Part shown: piece after piece, positions 13,721-14,079 of the stretch | Layout of the letters: each line of letters opens with the position of its first letter | Numbering within the stretch: position 1 is the stretch's first letter | Source: JANNWF01 sp052390415 | Lineage (GTDB): Bacteria > Pseudomonadota > Gammaproteobacteria > Xanthomonadales > Xanthomonadaceae | Direction: 5' to 3' | NCBI GenBank assembly: GCA_052390415.1 | Contig: JBQTGY010000079.1 | Span: 1 to 14,079, forward strand | Length of the DNA stretch: 14,079 nt | Notes under the pieces: generated by a model | Told to the model about the DNA's origin: nothing | Databases searched by the model: none | The model's input: only the letters and a program-made list of their open reading frames with translations | Program-made: the position numbers and the translations under genes

Positions 13721-14079
13721 TCAAGCCGCCTTTTTTTGCTCGCCGACGGCATTCAAGGCACGAGCCAGCTGAGTCGCTGGTTCGGCCATGACGCGGACAA
13801 GCATGGTGGCGGGCTGAATGAGCACGCTGAGTAGCAACGAGAGCGCTTGCTCGCGGGTCGGCAGAGTGGCCAGAACATCAACATGAGTTCCTGGATACAC
13901 CTTGCCACCGATGGCAACGATTCTCGGCTTCAGCTTGTCATTGGTCTTCGCAAATTCCTTGATCAGACGACCTGCAGCACCCGGATCTTCTTGCGAGAAG
14001 GCATACAGCAGGGGACCGGTAAGTGCGCCTTGGACGCACCCGTACTCCGTTCCTTCCACTGCGCGCTCGACCAGCGTGT
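13721..14079 (-). CDS. rplJ: 50S ribosomal protein L10, 5' end cut by window edge
   Basis: L10 anchors L7/L12 dimers to the large subunit and, in E. coli, represses its own operon translationally. The visible C-terminal 118 residues begin TLVERAVEGTEYGCVQGALTG; this aligns with the middle of L10, whose N-terminal third (about 55 residues) is outside the window. Conserved features seen are TGPLLYAFS, PGAAGRLIKEFAK and LATLPTREQAL, and the C-terminal helix that carries L7/L12 (about the last 35 residues). The GTG codon at 14059 lies inside the gene and is not the start. The gene ends EQKKAA with a TGA stop, and an A7 run (CAA AAA AAG) encodes the QKK. The gap to rplL is 97 nt. Confidence 0.96.
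   Translation of the reverse strand, partial: TLVERAVEGTEYGCVQGALTGPLLYAFSQEDPGAAGRLIKEFAKTNDKLKPRIVAIGGKVYPGTHVDVLATLPTREQALSLLLSVLIQPATMLVRVMAEPATQLARALNAVGEQKKAA

Overview
The window is one continuous block of minus-strand housekeeping genes for translation and transcription. In transcription order (high to low coordinates) they are rplJ (5' end cut off by the window edge), rplL, rpoB, rpoC, rpsL, rpsG, fusA and tuf (last few codons cut off by the other edge). This joins the rplJL-rpoBC (beta) operon directly to the str operon. The gene order, the protein sequences (for example the RpoB N-terminus MTYSFTEKKRIRKDF and the FusA N-terminus with IERYRNFGIMAHIDAGK) and the moderately high GC content suggest a gammaproteobacterium of the Xanthomonadales/Lysobacterales. 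Family and genus cannot be fixed from sequence alone. RpoB lacks the roughly 25-30-residue insertion that I recall from Xanthomonas near residue 420, so the source is probably not Xanthomonas itself.

Layout: 14079-13721 rplJ (partial), a 97-nt gap with a GNRA hairpin, 13623-13252 rplL, a 268-nt gap with two tandem hairpins, a 12-bp palindrome and a hairpin just upstream of the rpoB ribosome-binding site, 12983-8892 rpoB, a 120-nt gap with a GC-rich two-part hairpin, 8771-4575 rpoC, a 225-nt gap with a post-rpoC stem structure and a very good sigma-70 promoter, 4349-3975 rpsL, a 162-nt gap with two hairpins, 3812-3345 rpsG, a 17-nt gap, 3327-1237 fusA (GTG start), a 58-nt gap, and 1178-1 tuf. 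No stretch longer than 300 bases lacks a gene.

The genes work together as follows. L10 and L7/L12 form the ribosomal stalk that recruits EF-G and EF-Tu, both encoded at the far end of the block. RpoB and RpoC are the two large subunits of RNA polymerase. S12 and S7 sit at the decoding centre and the head of the small subunit. Joint control of ribosome, polymerase and elongation factors is expected here, and the non-coding gaps carry the most informative signals. They hold several stem-loops whose imperfect base pairs are G-U in the mRNA sense, a probable partial-termination element between rplL and rpoB, and a separate str promoter after rpoC.

I found no mobile element, CRISPR array, tRNA, rRNA or foreign gene, and no sign of an undescribed system in the coding part. 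The large open frames on the plus strand are shadows of these conserved genes.
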